Assembly (NCBI RefSeq): GCF_000819745.1
Contig: NZ_CDDA01000015.1
Span: forward strand, 361,653-425,652
Reading direction: 5' to 3'
Source of the DNA: Aeromonas bestiarum
GTDB taxonomy: Bacteria; Pseudomonadota; Gammaproteobacteria; Enterobacterales; Aeromonadaceae
DNA: 64,000 nt
Positions 18,371 to 27,102 of the stretch are shown piece after piece. The first letter of the stretch is position 1. Each line of letters starts with the position of its first letter. Both the position numbers and the translations under genes were made by a program. Below the pieces are notes generated by a model. It searched no databases. It saw nothing but the letters and a program-made list of their open reading frames with translations, and was not told the origin of the DNA.

Positions 18371-19303
18371 ATGAAACAGCGAATCGTACTGGCTCTGGGT
18401 GGCAATGCCCTTGGCAACAACCTGCCCGAGCAGATGAAGGCGGTGCAGAGCACGGCGCACACCATAGCCGGCCTGATTGCTCAGGGGCATGAGGTGGTGG
18501 TGACCCACGGCAACGGCCCCCAGGTGGGGATGATCCAGCAGGCATTCGAGGTGGCGGCCCGCCACGACTCCAAAGCTCCCCATCTGCCCATGTCGGTCTG
18601 CGTGGCCCTGAGCCAGGGTTATATCGGTTATGACCTGCAAAACGCCCTGCGCGAGGCCCTGCTGGCGCGCGGCATTCACAAGCCGGTCGCCACCCTGGTG
18701 ACTCAGGTTGAGGTGGATAAAAACGATCCCGCCTTCCTCGATCCCAGCAAACCCATCGGCGGCTTCTTCAGCAAAGAGGAGGCCGAGGTACTGATGGCGC
18801 AGGGTGAGCACCTCAAGGAGGACGCCGGTCGTGGTTATCGTCGGGTGGTGGCATCCCCCAAACCCATCGACATCATAGAGAAAGAGACAGTCTCCGCCAT
18901 GCTGGCCGCCGGGCAAGTGGTGATCACCGTCGGCGGGGGCGGCATCCCTGTGCTGCGGGAGGGCAATCACCTGCGCGGTGCCAGCGCAGTGATCGACAAG
19001 GATTGGGCCAGTGCCAAGCTGGCGGAACTGATTGATGCCGACATGCTGATCATCCTCACTGCGGTGGAGAAAGTTGCCATCAACTTTGGCAAGCCTGATG
19101 TGCAGTGGCTCGATACCCTGAGCGTGGCCGATGCCAACGGCTTTATCGCCCAGGGGCAGTTTGCCAAGGGCTCCATGCTGCCCAAGGTGGAGGCGGCGCT
19201 CTCGTTCGCCATATCCTTGCCGGGGCGCAAATCCCTGATCACCTTGCTGGAGAAGGCCGCAGAGGGGATCGCTGGCAAGACAGGCACCCTGATCAGCCTG
19301 TAG
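18371..19303 (+). CDS. yqeA: carbamate kinase YqeA
   Basis: 310 residues, the same length as E. coli YqeA. An amino-acid-kinase fold with LALGGNALG at the N-terminus, VVVTHGNGPQVG near residue 43 and TVGGGGIPV near 205, as in ArcC-type carbamate kinases. It transfers phosphate from carbamoyl phosphate to ADP, making ATP, ammonia and carbon dioxide, and so can recover energy from the YgeW product. The ATG at 18371 follows GGAG; the reading frame is open further upstream into the hyuA end but without an RBS. A terminator follows. Confidence 0.94.
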   Translation: MKQRIVLALGGNALGNNLPEQMKAVQSTAHTIAGLIAQGHEVVVTHGNGPQVGMIQQAFEVAARHDSKAPHLPMSVCVALSQGYIGYDLQNALREALLARGIHKPVATLVTQVEVDKNDPAFLDPSKPIGGFFSKEEAEVLMAQGEHLKEDAGRGYRRVVASPKPIDIIEKETVSAMLAAGQVVITVGGGGIPVLREGNHLRGASAVIDKDWASAKLAELIDADMLIILTAVEKVAINFGKPDVQWLDTLSVADANGFIAQGQFAKGSMLPKVEAALSFAISLPGRKSLITLLEKAAEGIAGKTGTLISL

Positions 19304-19322
19304 CCTCGCCTTTGATGGTTGC

Positions 19323-19352
19323 AAACAGGGGGCCCAAGGCCCCCTTTGTGTT
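19323..19352 (+). terminator. terminator after yqeA
   Basis: AGGGGGCC-CAA-GGCCCCCT followed by TTGTGTT. Strong stem, imperfect T tract. It marks the probable end of the ygeW-yqeA operon. Confidence 0.65.
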
Positions 19353-19457
19353 GGCAGACAGACCCGTTACCCGACGATGGGCAGGGCGAAAGGAGAGGCG
19401 TAAGATGGCCCCCCTTGGCATAAGATGGGCCAGCAGCAGAGGCGACAAGGCAGAGCA

Positions 19458-20381
19458 ATGAGTGGAAAGATAAATATGGCGGCGCTGGTGGGTTTGATCC
19501 TGCTCACCGCCATCTGGAGTTACAGCTGGATAGTGATGAAGCAGGTGATGCTCTACGCGGGGGCGTTCGAGTTCACCGCCCTGCGCTGCCTGTGCGGATC
19601 CCTGGTGCTGCTGTTGGTGCAGTGCCTGCGTGGTCGCCAATACCTCGCACCCACCCCGTTTCGCTACACCCTGGCCATAGCCCTGTTCCAGACCTGCGGC
19701 ATGGTGGGGCTGGCCCAGTGGGCGCTCATCAGCGGCGGGGCGGGCAAGGTGGCGATTCTGAGTTACACCATGCCGTTCTGGGTGGTGATCTTCGCGGCCC
19801 TCTTTCTCGGTGAGCGGATGCGCAGGCTGCACTATCTGGCGGTCGGCGTGGCAGCTTGCGGCCTGCTGCTGGTGATAGAGCCTTGGCAGCTGCACCTCGA
19901 CTCCATGAAGAGCGCGCTGCTGGGCATAGCCTCCGGCATCTGCTGGGGGATCAGCGCCATCATCGCCAAGAGGATGTATGCCCGCCACCCAGGGGTGGAT
20001 CTGATGTCTCTCACCACCTGGCAGATGATCTACGCAACTGCCGTGATGGCGATGGTGGCGGCGTTGGTGCCGGAACGTTCCATCGACTGGCAGCCTTATG
20101 TGTTTGGTGCACTCGCCTACAGCGCCATCTTCGCCACCGCGCTGGCCTGGAGCCTCTGGCTGTTTGTGCTGAAAAAATTGCCGGCGGGGATTGCCGGGCT
20201 CAGCACCCTGGCGGTGCCGGTGACCGGCGTGCTGCTCTCCTGGTGGCTGCTCGGCGAGAACCCGGGGCCGGTGGAGGGGAGCGGCATTTTGCTTATCGTG
20301 CTGGCGCTTGTTGTCATCAGCCGCAAGGGCAAGCGTTCCGTGGTGTCGGTGGCGGGGGAGACCCGGGTCAAGCACGGTTGA
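19458..20381 (+). CDS. EamA/DMT-family transporter
   Basis: 307 residues with ten predicted transmembrane helices in two EamA repeats: the first opens with [20 protein letters not shown], the second with [21 protein letters not shown] near residue 155. TYPICAL EamA features include E58-region FTALRC and [21 protein letters not shown] near the end. Likely an exporter of a small metabolite or amino acid; the position between yqeA and yqeB suggests a role in purine-derived product export, but this is only context. AAGG stands 7-8 bases before the ATG. It is not among the E. coli ygeW-xdhD genes I know. It converges on yqeB. Confidence 0.85.
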   Translation: MSGKINMAALVGLILLTAIWSYSWIVMKQVMLYAGAFEFTALRCLCGSLVLLLVQCLRGRQYLAPTPFRYTLAIALFQTCGMVGLAQWALISGGAGKVAILSYTMPFWVVIFAALFLGERMRRLHYLAVGVAACGLLLVIEPWQLHLDSMKSALLGIASGICWGISAIIAKRMYARHPGVDLMSLTTWQMIYATAVMAMVAALVPERSIDWQPYVFGALAYSAIFATALAWSLWLFVLKKLPAGIAGLSTLAVPVTGVLLSWWLLGENPGPVEGSGILLIVLALVVISRKGKRSVVSVAGETRVKHG

Positions 20382-20409
20382 GCCCATCGCAGGTAAAGGA
20401 ATAGCAAAG

Positions 20410-20439
20410 AAGGGCCCGCCATCATGGCGGGCCCTTTTT
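20410..20439. terminator. bidirectional terminator between the EamA gene and yqeB
   Basis: AGGGCCCGCCAT and ATGGCGGGCCCT pair perfectly around a tiny loop and are followed by TTTTT on the plus strand. On the minus strand the downstream sequence is TTCTTTGC. It serves both convergent genes. Confidence 0.85.
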
Positions 20440-20454
20440 CGCTTCTGTGCTGGC

Positions 20455-22047
20455 TTATCTGCGCTGTGCCAGGTGCATCATGGCTTCCAGTACGGCGCCG
20501 CCAATCGCCCGTGCCTTGTCAGAGACGGTAGTGGGATCGGCGCGCTCGCCGCGCGGGTCTATGTCACCGATCTTGAAGCCGACCGGCACTTCGATGCCAT
20601 CGCTGAGCAGCCCCCGCACCATGCCAGAGAGCGGCGCGATAATGGGGGCGTCCCCCACATGGGCTATCACATCCCCTTCCTGCACCAGATCGCCGAGTTT
20701 GATCAGGCTCTTCATCACCCCGGGGGCGGGGGCGCGCACCACCCGGCGGGCGGAGTGCCCCTCGATCACCCCGGGAATGCCTGTGTTGGGTTGGGCGGGG
20801 CCCTGATAGATGACTCGCCCCAGATGGTGGCCACGGTTGGTCTCGATCACCGCATCGCAGTCGCGACCCGCCTCAAAACCCGGACCGAGGGCCACAGTAA
20901 TGGGGGCCATCTCCTTGTGGGTACCGAGATTCTGCTTGGCGAGGATGGCATCTACCAGATAGCGCGGTTTGAGCTCGGTGAGGGTGGCGCAGTCGGGGTC
21001 AACCAGCAGCGGAATGATGCCCAGATCCAGCTGCTCGAACGCCTGCTCGACGCTCTCGACGCGCTTGGCGCGCACCCCCTCGACACTGGTTTCACCGTCA
21101 AACATCCCCTGGGCGAAGGCGACGGTGCGGCGGATCACGGTAGGTTTGTCGAGATCCAGCATCACCACCTTGAAGCCCGCATTGTGCAGCCGCAGCGCTA
21201 CCCCGGTGGCTATGTCGCCGGAGCCGCGCATCACCACCAGTCGATCCCGCTTGAGGCGCACGTCATCCTGCATCAGACCACCCGATTTGCCGTTTTTTAC
21301 CTGCAGCAGCTCGGCGAGGATGCTGATGGCGATCTCCTCCGGGGTCTCGGCGCCTATGTTGTAGCCGATGGGGGCGTGCAATTGTTGCAGCTGCGCCTGG
21401 CTTATCCCTTGCTGGCGCAGGGCCTGGGTGAAGGTCTGCACCTTGCGCTTGCTGGCGAGCAGCCCCAGATAGGCGAGGGGACGGGTGATGAGCCGCTCCA
21501 GCGCCTCCTTGTCCTGATGGTTGGTGGCGATGATGACGAAGTTGGCGTGCTCTATGGCCAGCGCCTCGATCACCGCGCTGATGGTATCGGCCTGCTTGAG
21601 ATGGGTACCTGCGGGGAAGTGGTCGGGGTTGAGGCTCCCCTCGAAGCAGTCGCCGACATGGATATCAAAGCCCAAGGGAGCAGCGGCATGGGCCAGCGCC
21701 CGGTTGACGTGACCGGCGCCGATCAATACCAGACGGGGGCGCAGGCCGTAGACATCGATATAGACCGACATGGCGCCGCCGCAATCCGAGCCCACCGCAT
21801 GCTCGCCGTTGCGGGCCATGCGGCCGTGGAAGATGCGTGGCTTGCGCTCACCAATGGCTGCCACGGCTTCCTCGATCACCAGCCGCTCAATCATGCCGCC
21901 GCCTATGGTGCCGAGGATCTGGCCATCGGCCATCACCAGCATCTGGGCCTGATGGCGCGGGGTGGATCCACGGCTCTCGATGATCTGGGCAATGGCGAAT
22001 GGAGTGTTCTCCTGTTCCAGTCGGGCTGCGTGTGAAAAAAGATTCAT
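20455..22047 (-). CDS. yqeB: selenium-dependent molybdenum hydroxylase maturation protein YqeB
   Basis: 530 residues (E. coli YqeB 541). The N-terminal XdhC/CoxI-like part has SRGSTPRH, GTIGGGMIE and VGSDCGG, followed by a Rossmann segment (RLVLIGAGHVNRALA, about 110-125). The C-terminal half begins near residue 265 with RLVVMRGSGDIATGVALRL and ends with the FKIGDIDPRGE block of the YqeB family. YqeB is linked by comparative genomics to labile-selenium molybdenum hydroxylases. The start at 22047 (MNLFSHA, GAGG six bases upstream) matches E. coli; an ATG four codons earlier (22059) also has an AAGGA. It lies 27 bp after yqeC. Confidence 0.92.
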   Translation of the reverse strand: MNLFSHAARLEQENTPFAIAQIIESRGSTPRHQAQMLVMADGQILGTIGGGMIERLVIEEAVAAIGERKPRIFHGRMARNGEHAVGSDCGGAMSVYIDVYGLRPRLVLIGAGHVNRALAHAAAPLGFDIHVGDCFEGSLNPDHFPAGTHLKQADTISAVIEALAIEHANFVIIATNHQDKEALERLITRPLAYLGLLASKRKVQTFTQALRQQGISQAQLQQLHAPIGYNIGAETPEEIAISILAELLQVKNGKSGGLMQDDVRLKRDRLVVMRGSGDIATGVALRLHNAGFKVVMLDLDKPTVIRRTVAFAQGMFDGETSVEGVRAKRVESVEQAFEQLDLGIIPLLVDPDCATLTELKPRYLVDAILAKQNLGTHKEMAPITVALGPGFEAGRDCDAVIETNRGHHLGRVIYQGPAQPNTGIPGVIEGHSARRVVRAPAPGVMKSLIKLGDLVQEGDVIAHVGDAPIIAPLSGMVRGLLSDGIEVPVGFKIGDIDPRGERADPTTVSDKARAIGGAVLEAMMHLAQRR

Positions 22048-22074
22048 AAGGTACCTCATTTCATCCTTAACGGG

Positions 22075-22929
22075 TCATGTGCGCGGTGAAGCCACCAGTC
22101 CGCCATCCAGAGGGGCCTGGCTCACCACATGACGAATGGCGATGGGCTCGCGTACCGCTCCCTGCCAGATGGCGTGGAGCTCGGGGTGCCGGGCCAGCAG
22201 GTTTATCAATGGCGGTAGCCATGACGGCTCATTTTGATAATCGCCATTGATAAACCAGATCCGGCGCGCCCTGGCCGGGGTGCCCTTGAACACCCCCTGA
22301 GGGTGGGAGAGCAGCTTGTGAAACAGTGCCCAGTCGAGCGGGTCACCGGCCTCTATCCCGCACAGGGCCTGGAATTCGGCCCAGCGGTGGATCTGCTGCG
22401 GGTCGGCCTTGGCTCCCACCATGGCGCCGCCCGTCAGGGCGATCACCCAATCACTGCTTTGGGGAATGCAAGGTTCGTGCAAAGCGGGCACTTTCAATAA
22501 CTTGTGATTGGCGCCATCCGCTTCGACCAGGATGAGATCGAAGCGCTGCTGCCCCTTGATGAGATCAATCTGCTGGGGTGTGGGGCCCGCCACCTTGCCG
22601 CTGGCCTGATCAATATGGCTGAACAGGGCGATCAGGGTCGGTTCATCGGGGAGTTGCTGACAGCGGGTCAGCTGGCGGACGGGATCGGCTTCCAGGATCA
22701 ATTCCCGATAGTGTGACGGGGCTGGCAGAAACATCCGGGTGGTGGTGGTAATTAGCACCCTTTTACCCTGTTTATAAAAATATTCCGCCAGCCAGAACAG
22801 GGTGCTGGTTTTGCCGCCTGCGCCGCAGAGGCTAATTAAGGTGGTACGGCTATCTATATTTTCGGTGAGCGGGTTTAATAGTGTCTCAATATCGGGAAAG
22901 GCACGCTGGACAGGTGAGGGGATGGGCAT
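22075..22929 (-). CDS. yqeC: YqeC, selenium/molybdenum hydroxylase cofactor protein
   Basis: 284 residues (E. coli about 256). A P-loop-like motif CGAGGKTSTLFWLAEYF lies near residues 35-50, then TTTTRMFLP and, later, VEADGANHKLLKVPA, which is conserved in the family. The role is presumed in selenium-dependent molybdenum hydroxylase assembly with YqeB and MocA. The extreme N-terminus is uncertain: the ATG at 22929 has a poor RBS, and a GTG or TTG closer to residue 28 could be the true start. The ATG shares the CATG palindrome with the divergent mocA start. Confidence 0.85.
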   Translation of the reverse strand: MPIPSPVQRAFPDIETLLNPLTENIDSRTTLISLCGAGGKTSTLFWLAEYFYKQGKRVLITTTTRMFLPAPSHYRELILEADPVRQLTRCQQLPDEPTLIALFSHIDQASGKVAGPTPQQIDLIKGQQRFDLILVEADGANHKLLKVPALHEPCIPQSSDWVIALTGGAMVGAKADPQQIHRWAEFQALCGIEAGDPLDWALFHKLLSHPQGVFKGTPARARRIWFINGDYQNEPSWLPPLINLLARHPELHAIWQGAVREPIAIRHVVSQAPLDGGLVASPRT

Positions 22930-23560
22930 GGCAACGACCGATTCAAATAAGGGCGCAGGCAGTGAACAGCACTGTCATTCCAGAGCGAGATGCGACTGCA
23001 TAATAACGGCGGCCGGCCTCTCGTCGCGAATGGGCGCGTGGAAACTGATGCTACCGTATCGCCAGAGCACGATTCTTGATGAGAGTCTCAAAAATGCCCT
23101 CGCTTTCTGTGACCGGATTATTCTGGTGGTGGGGCATCGCGGTGACGAGCTGATGGCGCGCTATGCAGAGAGACCCGAGATCCTGCTGGTGGAAAACCAT
23201 GATTATGCACAGGGGCTCGGCAGCTCCATCCGGCTGGCACTGGCGGCCAGCAGCAGCGACTACCTCTTCATCTCCCACGGTGATCTGCCCTGCATTCCCC
23301 CCGATGTCTACCAGACGCTCTGGCAGGCACGGGGTCCCCACACACTTTTTCCCCGTCATCGGGGCGAGTCAGGGCACCCGGTATTGCTGCCATCATCCCT
23401 TGGCAAGGCGCTGGCCGAGGCGCCGGTACAAGGCTCGATCCGCCGCTGGCTGATGGCACATCCCCATCGCTTCGTCGAGGTGCAAAGTGACGCCATCCTG
23501 CTGGATGTGGACACCCCTGAGCGTTATCAGGCGCTGCTGCGGGCAGACGACGCTGGCTGA
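22928..23560 (+). CDS. mocA: molybdenum cofactor cytidylyltransferase MocA
   Basis: 210 residues. The nucleotidyltransferase signature IITAAGLSSRMGAWKLMLPY lies near residues 23-42, with DLPCIPPDVY near 115. MocA transfers CMP to Mo-molybdopterin, giving the MCD form used by xanthine dehydrogenase-type enzymes such as XdhA and XdhD here. The ATG at 22928 has GAGGGG six bases upstream; an ATG at 22922 sits on that RBS and is unlikely. It is divergent from yqeC, and the start codons overlap, so its promoter must lie inside yqeC. Confidence 0.9.
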   Translation: MATTDSNKGAGSEQHCHSRARCDCIITAAGLSSRMGAWKLMLPYRQSTILDESLKNALAFCDRIILVVGHRGDELMARYAERPEILLVENHDYAQGLGSSIRLALAASSSDYLFISHGDLPCIPPDVYQTLWQARGPHTLFPRHRGESGHPVLLPSSLGKALAEAPVQGSIRRWLMAHPHRFVEVQSDAILLDVDTPERYQALLRADDAG

Positions 23561-23568
23561 GCCTGGCT

Positions 23569-23576
23569 ATTATCAA
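23569..23576. promoter_or_regulatory. ATTATCAA half-site, putative YgeV enhancer (ygfK)
   Basis: A single ATTATCAA half-site immediately after mocA, about 290 bp before the ygfK -24 element. Confidence 0.35.
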
Positions 23577-23637
23577 ATGCATGTCAGTGCATAATTATGA
23601 CGAGTAAAGCCAGGTCGAACACGGTGTGGTGGCCGAC

Positions 23638-23663
23638 ATTATCACCCTGCGTGGCCTGATAAA
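23638..23663. promoter_or_regulatory. TTATCA-N12-TGATAA inverted repeat, putative YgeV enhancer (ygfK)
   Basis: TTATCA (23639-23644) and TGATAA (23657-23662) form a perfect inverted repeat with a 12-bp spacer, about 200 bp upstream of the -24 element. Confidence 0.5.
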
Positions 23664-23678
23664 GGCAGGCGAAACGAG

Positions 23679-23694
23679 ATTATCAAACTGATAT
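23679..23694. promoter_or_regulatory. ATTATCAAACTGATAT, putative YgeV enhancer (ygfK)
   Basis: TTATCA and TGATAT in inverted orientation with a 3-bp spacer, about 170 bp upstream of the -24 element. It resembles the ygeW sites at 12522 and 12586. Confidence 0.5.
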
Positions 23695-23860
23695 TCGACC
23701 CCGCCAATGTGAGACATTCTCAGCATCTATCGCTATTTCAACGTGATTAATGTGCGTTATTGATAGCCGCTCTCATCCCCGAAACAGGTATTGCATGTCG
23801 ATATTTCATTAATTCGAGGTGCCTCACGCTTTTACGCTCACATAATTAAATTTGCCAGCA

Positions 23861-23877
23861 CTGGCCTGATTGTTGCT
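23861..23877 (+). promoter_or_regulatory. sigma-54 promoter of ygfK
   Basis: CTGGCCTGATTGTTGCT has GG-N10-GC spacing with TGG at -24 and TTGCT at -12. The predicted start near 23889 gives a leader of about 73 nt. Confidence 0.68.
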
Positions 23878-23961
23878 CTTGTCTGTTTCAAGGGGCTGTC
23901 TCGTGAATGAGCCCCATTTATTCACCCAGTCAATGAGCAGAGCCGCTGCAAGGAGATCATC

Positions 23962-26900
23962 ATGGGCGATATTATGCGACCCGTTCCGTTCAAGAACCTT
24001 CTGACCCGTATTTTCGCGGAATATAAAGAGAGTCAGAGCATTTTCGGTATTCCCGCCGCGCAATTCTATCGCAAGCAGGACGAGCGCAAGATCAAGGTGT
24101 TCGGTGAAACCTGCGAAACCCCCATCGGTCCGGCGGCTGGCCCCCATACCCAGCTGGCCCAGAATATCGTCACCTCCTGGCTGACCGGCGGGCGCTTTAT
24201 CGAGCTCAAGACGGTGCAGATCCTGGACCGTCTTGAACTGGCAAAGCCCTGCATCGATGCCGAGGATGAGTGCTTCAACACCGAGTGGTCTACCGAGTTC
24301 ACTCTGCCCAAGGCGTTCGATGAGTACCTGAAAGCCTGGTTTGCCCTCTATCTGCTGGAAGAGGTGTTTGATCCCCGTCTGGAAGGGGAGGCCAAGTCCT
24401 TCATTTTCAACATGAGCGTGGGTTACAACCTCGATGGCATCAAACAGCCGCCGATGCAGCAGTTCATCCACAGCTTGAAGGATGCCAGCACCAGCCCGAA
24501 ATTTGCCGAGTACCAGCAAGCGCTGCGCGAACTGGTTGCCGACGAGCAGTTTATCGCCGAGTTGGGACTGGGTGCCCGCCGTGACCGCCTGCAACAGCTG
24601 GTGGATCGTATTCCGGCCAATCTGGTGCATGGCGTTACCCTCTCTACCATGCACGGCTGCCCGCCCAACGAGATTGAGGCCATCTGCCGCTACATGCTGG
24701 AAGAGAAGGGGCTTAACACTTTCGTCAAACTCAACCCGACCCTGCTGGGTTACCCGCGGGTACGCGAGATCCTCGACACCTGTGGCTTTGATTACATTGG
24801 TCTGAGCGAAGAGTCGTTCGATCACGACCTCAAGCTGGATCAGGCCAAGGCGATGCTGACCCGATTGATGGCGCTGGGGGCCGAGAAGGGGCTCACCTTT
24901 GGGGTCAAGCTGACCAACACGCTCGGGACTATCAACCGTAAGGGGGCGCTGCCCGGCGATGAGATGTATATGTCCGGCCGGGCGCTGTTCCCCCTCTCCA
25001 TCAACGTGGCCGCCGTGCTGTCACGCGCCTTCGATGGCAAGTTGCCCATCTCCTACTCGGGCGGCGCCAGCAAGTTCAACATCGCGGAGATCTTCGAGAC
25101 CGGTATTCGCCCCATTACCATGGCCACCGACCTGCTGAAACCGGGTGGCTACCTGCGCCAGATTGAGTGCCTCAAAGAGATCGACGCTTCCGATAGTTGG
25201 GGCATGAGTCAGGTGGATGTGGCCAAGCTGGAGGCGCTTGCCGCCAAGGCCCTCACCATGGATTACACCCAGAAGGAGTGGAAGTCCGACGATCGTATCG
25301 AAGTGGGCGGCGGCCTGCCGATGACCGATTGCTACGTGGCGCCCTGCGTCACCGCCTGCGCCGTGCATCAGGATATCCCCGAGTACATTCGCCTGATGGG
25401 CGAGGGGGAGTATGTCGCTGCCCTTGAGCTGATTTATCAGCGCAACGCCTTGCCCGCCATCACAGGCCATATCTGCGATCACCAGTGCCAGTACAACTGC
25501 ACCCGTCTCGACTACGACAGCCCGCTCAATATCCGTGAGCTGAAAAAAGTAGCGCTGGAGCGCGGCTGGGAAGGGTACAAGGCGCGCTGGCACAAACCGG
25601 CAGGCAGCGGTGACAAGCACCCGGTTGCGGTTATTGGTGCTGGCCCGGCCGGTCTCTCCGCCGGTTACTTCCTGGCCCGTGCCGGTCATCCGGTCACTGT
25701 GTTCGAGCGTGAAGCCGATGCCGGTGGCGTGGTCAAGCGCATCATCCCCGAGTTCCGCATTCCGGCCGAGCTGATCCAGCACGATATCGACTTTGTCGCC
25801 GCCCACGGGGTCAAGTTCGAGTTTGGCTGCGATCCGGCGCTCACCGTCGACAAGCTGCACGCCCAGGGCTTTACCTATGTCTTCGTCGGTATCGGTGCCG
25901 ACAAGAATGGCGGCATGCGCCTCGAAGGGGGTCATGATCGGGTCTACAAATCCTTTAACTTCCTGCGCAGTTTCAATCAGGGTAAACCGCTGCCGCTCGG
26001 CCGCCATGTGGCTGTGATCGGGGCGGGCAACACCGCTATGGACTGCGCCCGCGCGGCCCTCAAGGTGCCGGGTGTCAGCGATGTGACCGTGATCTACCGC
26101 CGCAGCGAGAAAGAGATGCCCGCCTATCGCGAAGAATATCTGGAAGCGGTGGAGGATGGGGTACGTTTCTGCTTCCTCACCAATCCGGAGCGCTTTGACA
26201 AAGATGGCAAGCTTGTCGTGCGGATGATGGCGCTGGGGGATCCTGACGAACAGGGCCGCCGCCGTCCGGTACCCACAGATCAGACAGAAGTGATGCAGAT
26301 GGATGCGCTGATCACCGCCATCGGCGAACAGCCTGATTGCGAAGTGCTCAAAGCCATGGGCATTCCTCTTGGCAGCGATGGCTGGCCCGAGGTGGATAGC
26401 CAGACTGGCGAAACCAGCCGTCGCAACGTCTTCCTGATCGGTGACGTGCAGAGCGGCCCGTCTTCCATAGTCGCGGCCATCGGTGGTGCCCGCCGCGCCG
26501 CGGATCTGGTACTGGCCCGCGAGCATATCGCCGGAAGCCAGACCGAGGTGTCAATCCAGCCGTCGGGCAAGGACGAGATCTACCGCCGTAAGGGAAGCAT
26601 TACCGTCACCCTGGTCGACAAGGGCGAGCGGGAGGCCTTCGTGGCGCAAGAGGCGCACCGCTGCCTCGAGTGCAACTACCTCTGCAGCAAGTGCGTGGAT
26701 GTCTGCCCCAACCGGGCCAACGTCGCCATAGCCGTGCCGGGCTTCAAGGACCAATTCCAGACCCTGCACCTGGATGCCTACTGCAACGAGTGCGGCAACT
26801 GCGCCCAGTTCTGCCCCTGGCAGGGCAAGCCCTATCAGGACAAGGTCACCATCTTCAGCCTGCCCGAGGACTTCGACAACAGCCGCAACCCCGGTTTCTA

Positions 26901-27072
26901 TCTGGCGGATGGTGGCGAGCTGAGGGTGCGTCAGGGTGGCGAGACCTATCGCCTGACCATAGACGAGCAGAGCCGGATCCAGGATGCCCCCGAGGCGCTC
27001 GCTGACATGTGCCGCATCATCAGCCATGTCCACGCCCATCACCACTACCTGCTGGGGGCCGTCGCGGCCTGA
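23962..27072 (+). CDS. ygfK: YgfK, large iron-sulfur flavoprotein oxidoreductase of purine catabolism
   Basis: 1036 residues (E. coli YgfK 1032), co-linear with it. The N-terminal TIM-barrel-like region resembles dihydroorotate/dihydropyrimidine dehydrogenases (GPAAGPHTQLAQN near residue 55, YSGGAS near 365). A glutamate-synthase-type Cys-rich domain follows (CYVAPCVTACAV near 456, HICDHQCQYNC near 507). FAD and NAD(P) Rossmann motifs are GAGPAGLSAG near 557 and GAGNTAMD near 688. Two ferredoxin clusters end the protein (CLECNYLCSKCVDVCP near 902, CNECGNCAQFCP near 941). It is thought to reduce or dearomatise an oxidised purine such as urate anaerobically. AAGGAG precedes the ATG. First gene of ygfK-ssnA-ygfM-xdhD. 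Confidence 0.94.
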   Translation: MGDIMRPVPFKNLLTRIFAEYKESQSIFGIPAAQFYRKQDERKIKVFGETCETPIGPAAGPHTQLAQNIVTSWLTGGRFIELKTVQILDRLELAKPCIDAEDECFNTEWSTEFTLPKAFDEYLKAWFALYLLEEVFDPRLEGEAKSFIFNMSVGYNLDGIKQPPMQQFIHSLKDASTSPKFAEYQQALRELVADEQFIAELGLGARRDRLQQLVDRIPANLVHGVTLSTMHGCPPNEIEAICRYMLEEKGLNTFVKLNPTLLGYPRVREILDTCGFDYIGLSEESFDHDLKLDQAKAMLTRLMALGAEKGLTFGVKLTNTLGTINRKGALPGDEMYMSGRALFPLSINVAAVLSRAFDGKLPISYSGGASKFNIAEIFETGIRPITMATDLLKPGGYLRQIECLKEIDASDSWGMSQVDVAKLEALAAKALTMDYTQKEWKSDDRIEVGGGLPMTDCYVAPCVTACAVHQDIPEYIRLMGEGEYVAALELIYQRNALPAITGHICDHQCQYNCTRLDYDSPLNIRELKKVALERGWEGYKARWHKPAGSGDKHPVAVIGAGPAGLSAGYFLARAGHPVTVFEREADAGGVVKRIIPEFRIPAELIQHDIDFVAAHGVKFEFGCDPALTVDKLHAQGFTYVFVGIGADKNGGMRLEGGHDRVYKSFNFLRSFNQGKPLPLGRHVAVIGAGNTAMDCARAALKVPGVSDVTVIYRRSEKEMPAYREEYLEAVEDGVRFCFLTNPERFDKDGKLVVRMMALGDPDEQGRRRPVPTDQTEVMQMDALITAIGEQPDCEVLKAMGIPLGSDGWPEVDSQTGETSRRNVFLIGDVQSGPSSIVAAIGGARRAADLVLAREHIAGSQTEVSIQPSGKDEIYRRKGSITVTLVDKGEREAFVAQEAHRCLECNYLCSKCVDVCPNRANVAIAVPGFKDQFQTLHLDAYCNECGNCAQFCPWQGKPYQDKVTIFSLPEDFDNSRNPGFYLADGGELRVRQGGETYRLTIDEQSRIQDAPEALADMCRIISHVHAHHHYLLGAVAA

Positions 27073-27102
27073 GCGAATAACGAATAAGCGAAGGAGCAAA
27101 CC

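Larger units (their letters stand above)
23561..23961. other. mocA-ygfK intergenic control region
   Basis: 401 bp without a gene, more AT-rich than its surroundings. Contains four TTATCA or TGATAA half-sites (23569-23694), a strong -24/-12 element at 23861-23877, and an AAGGAG RBS before ygfK. Confidence 0.75.
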
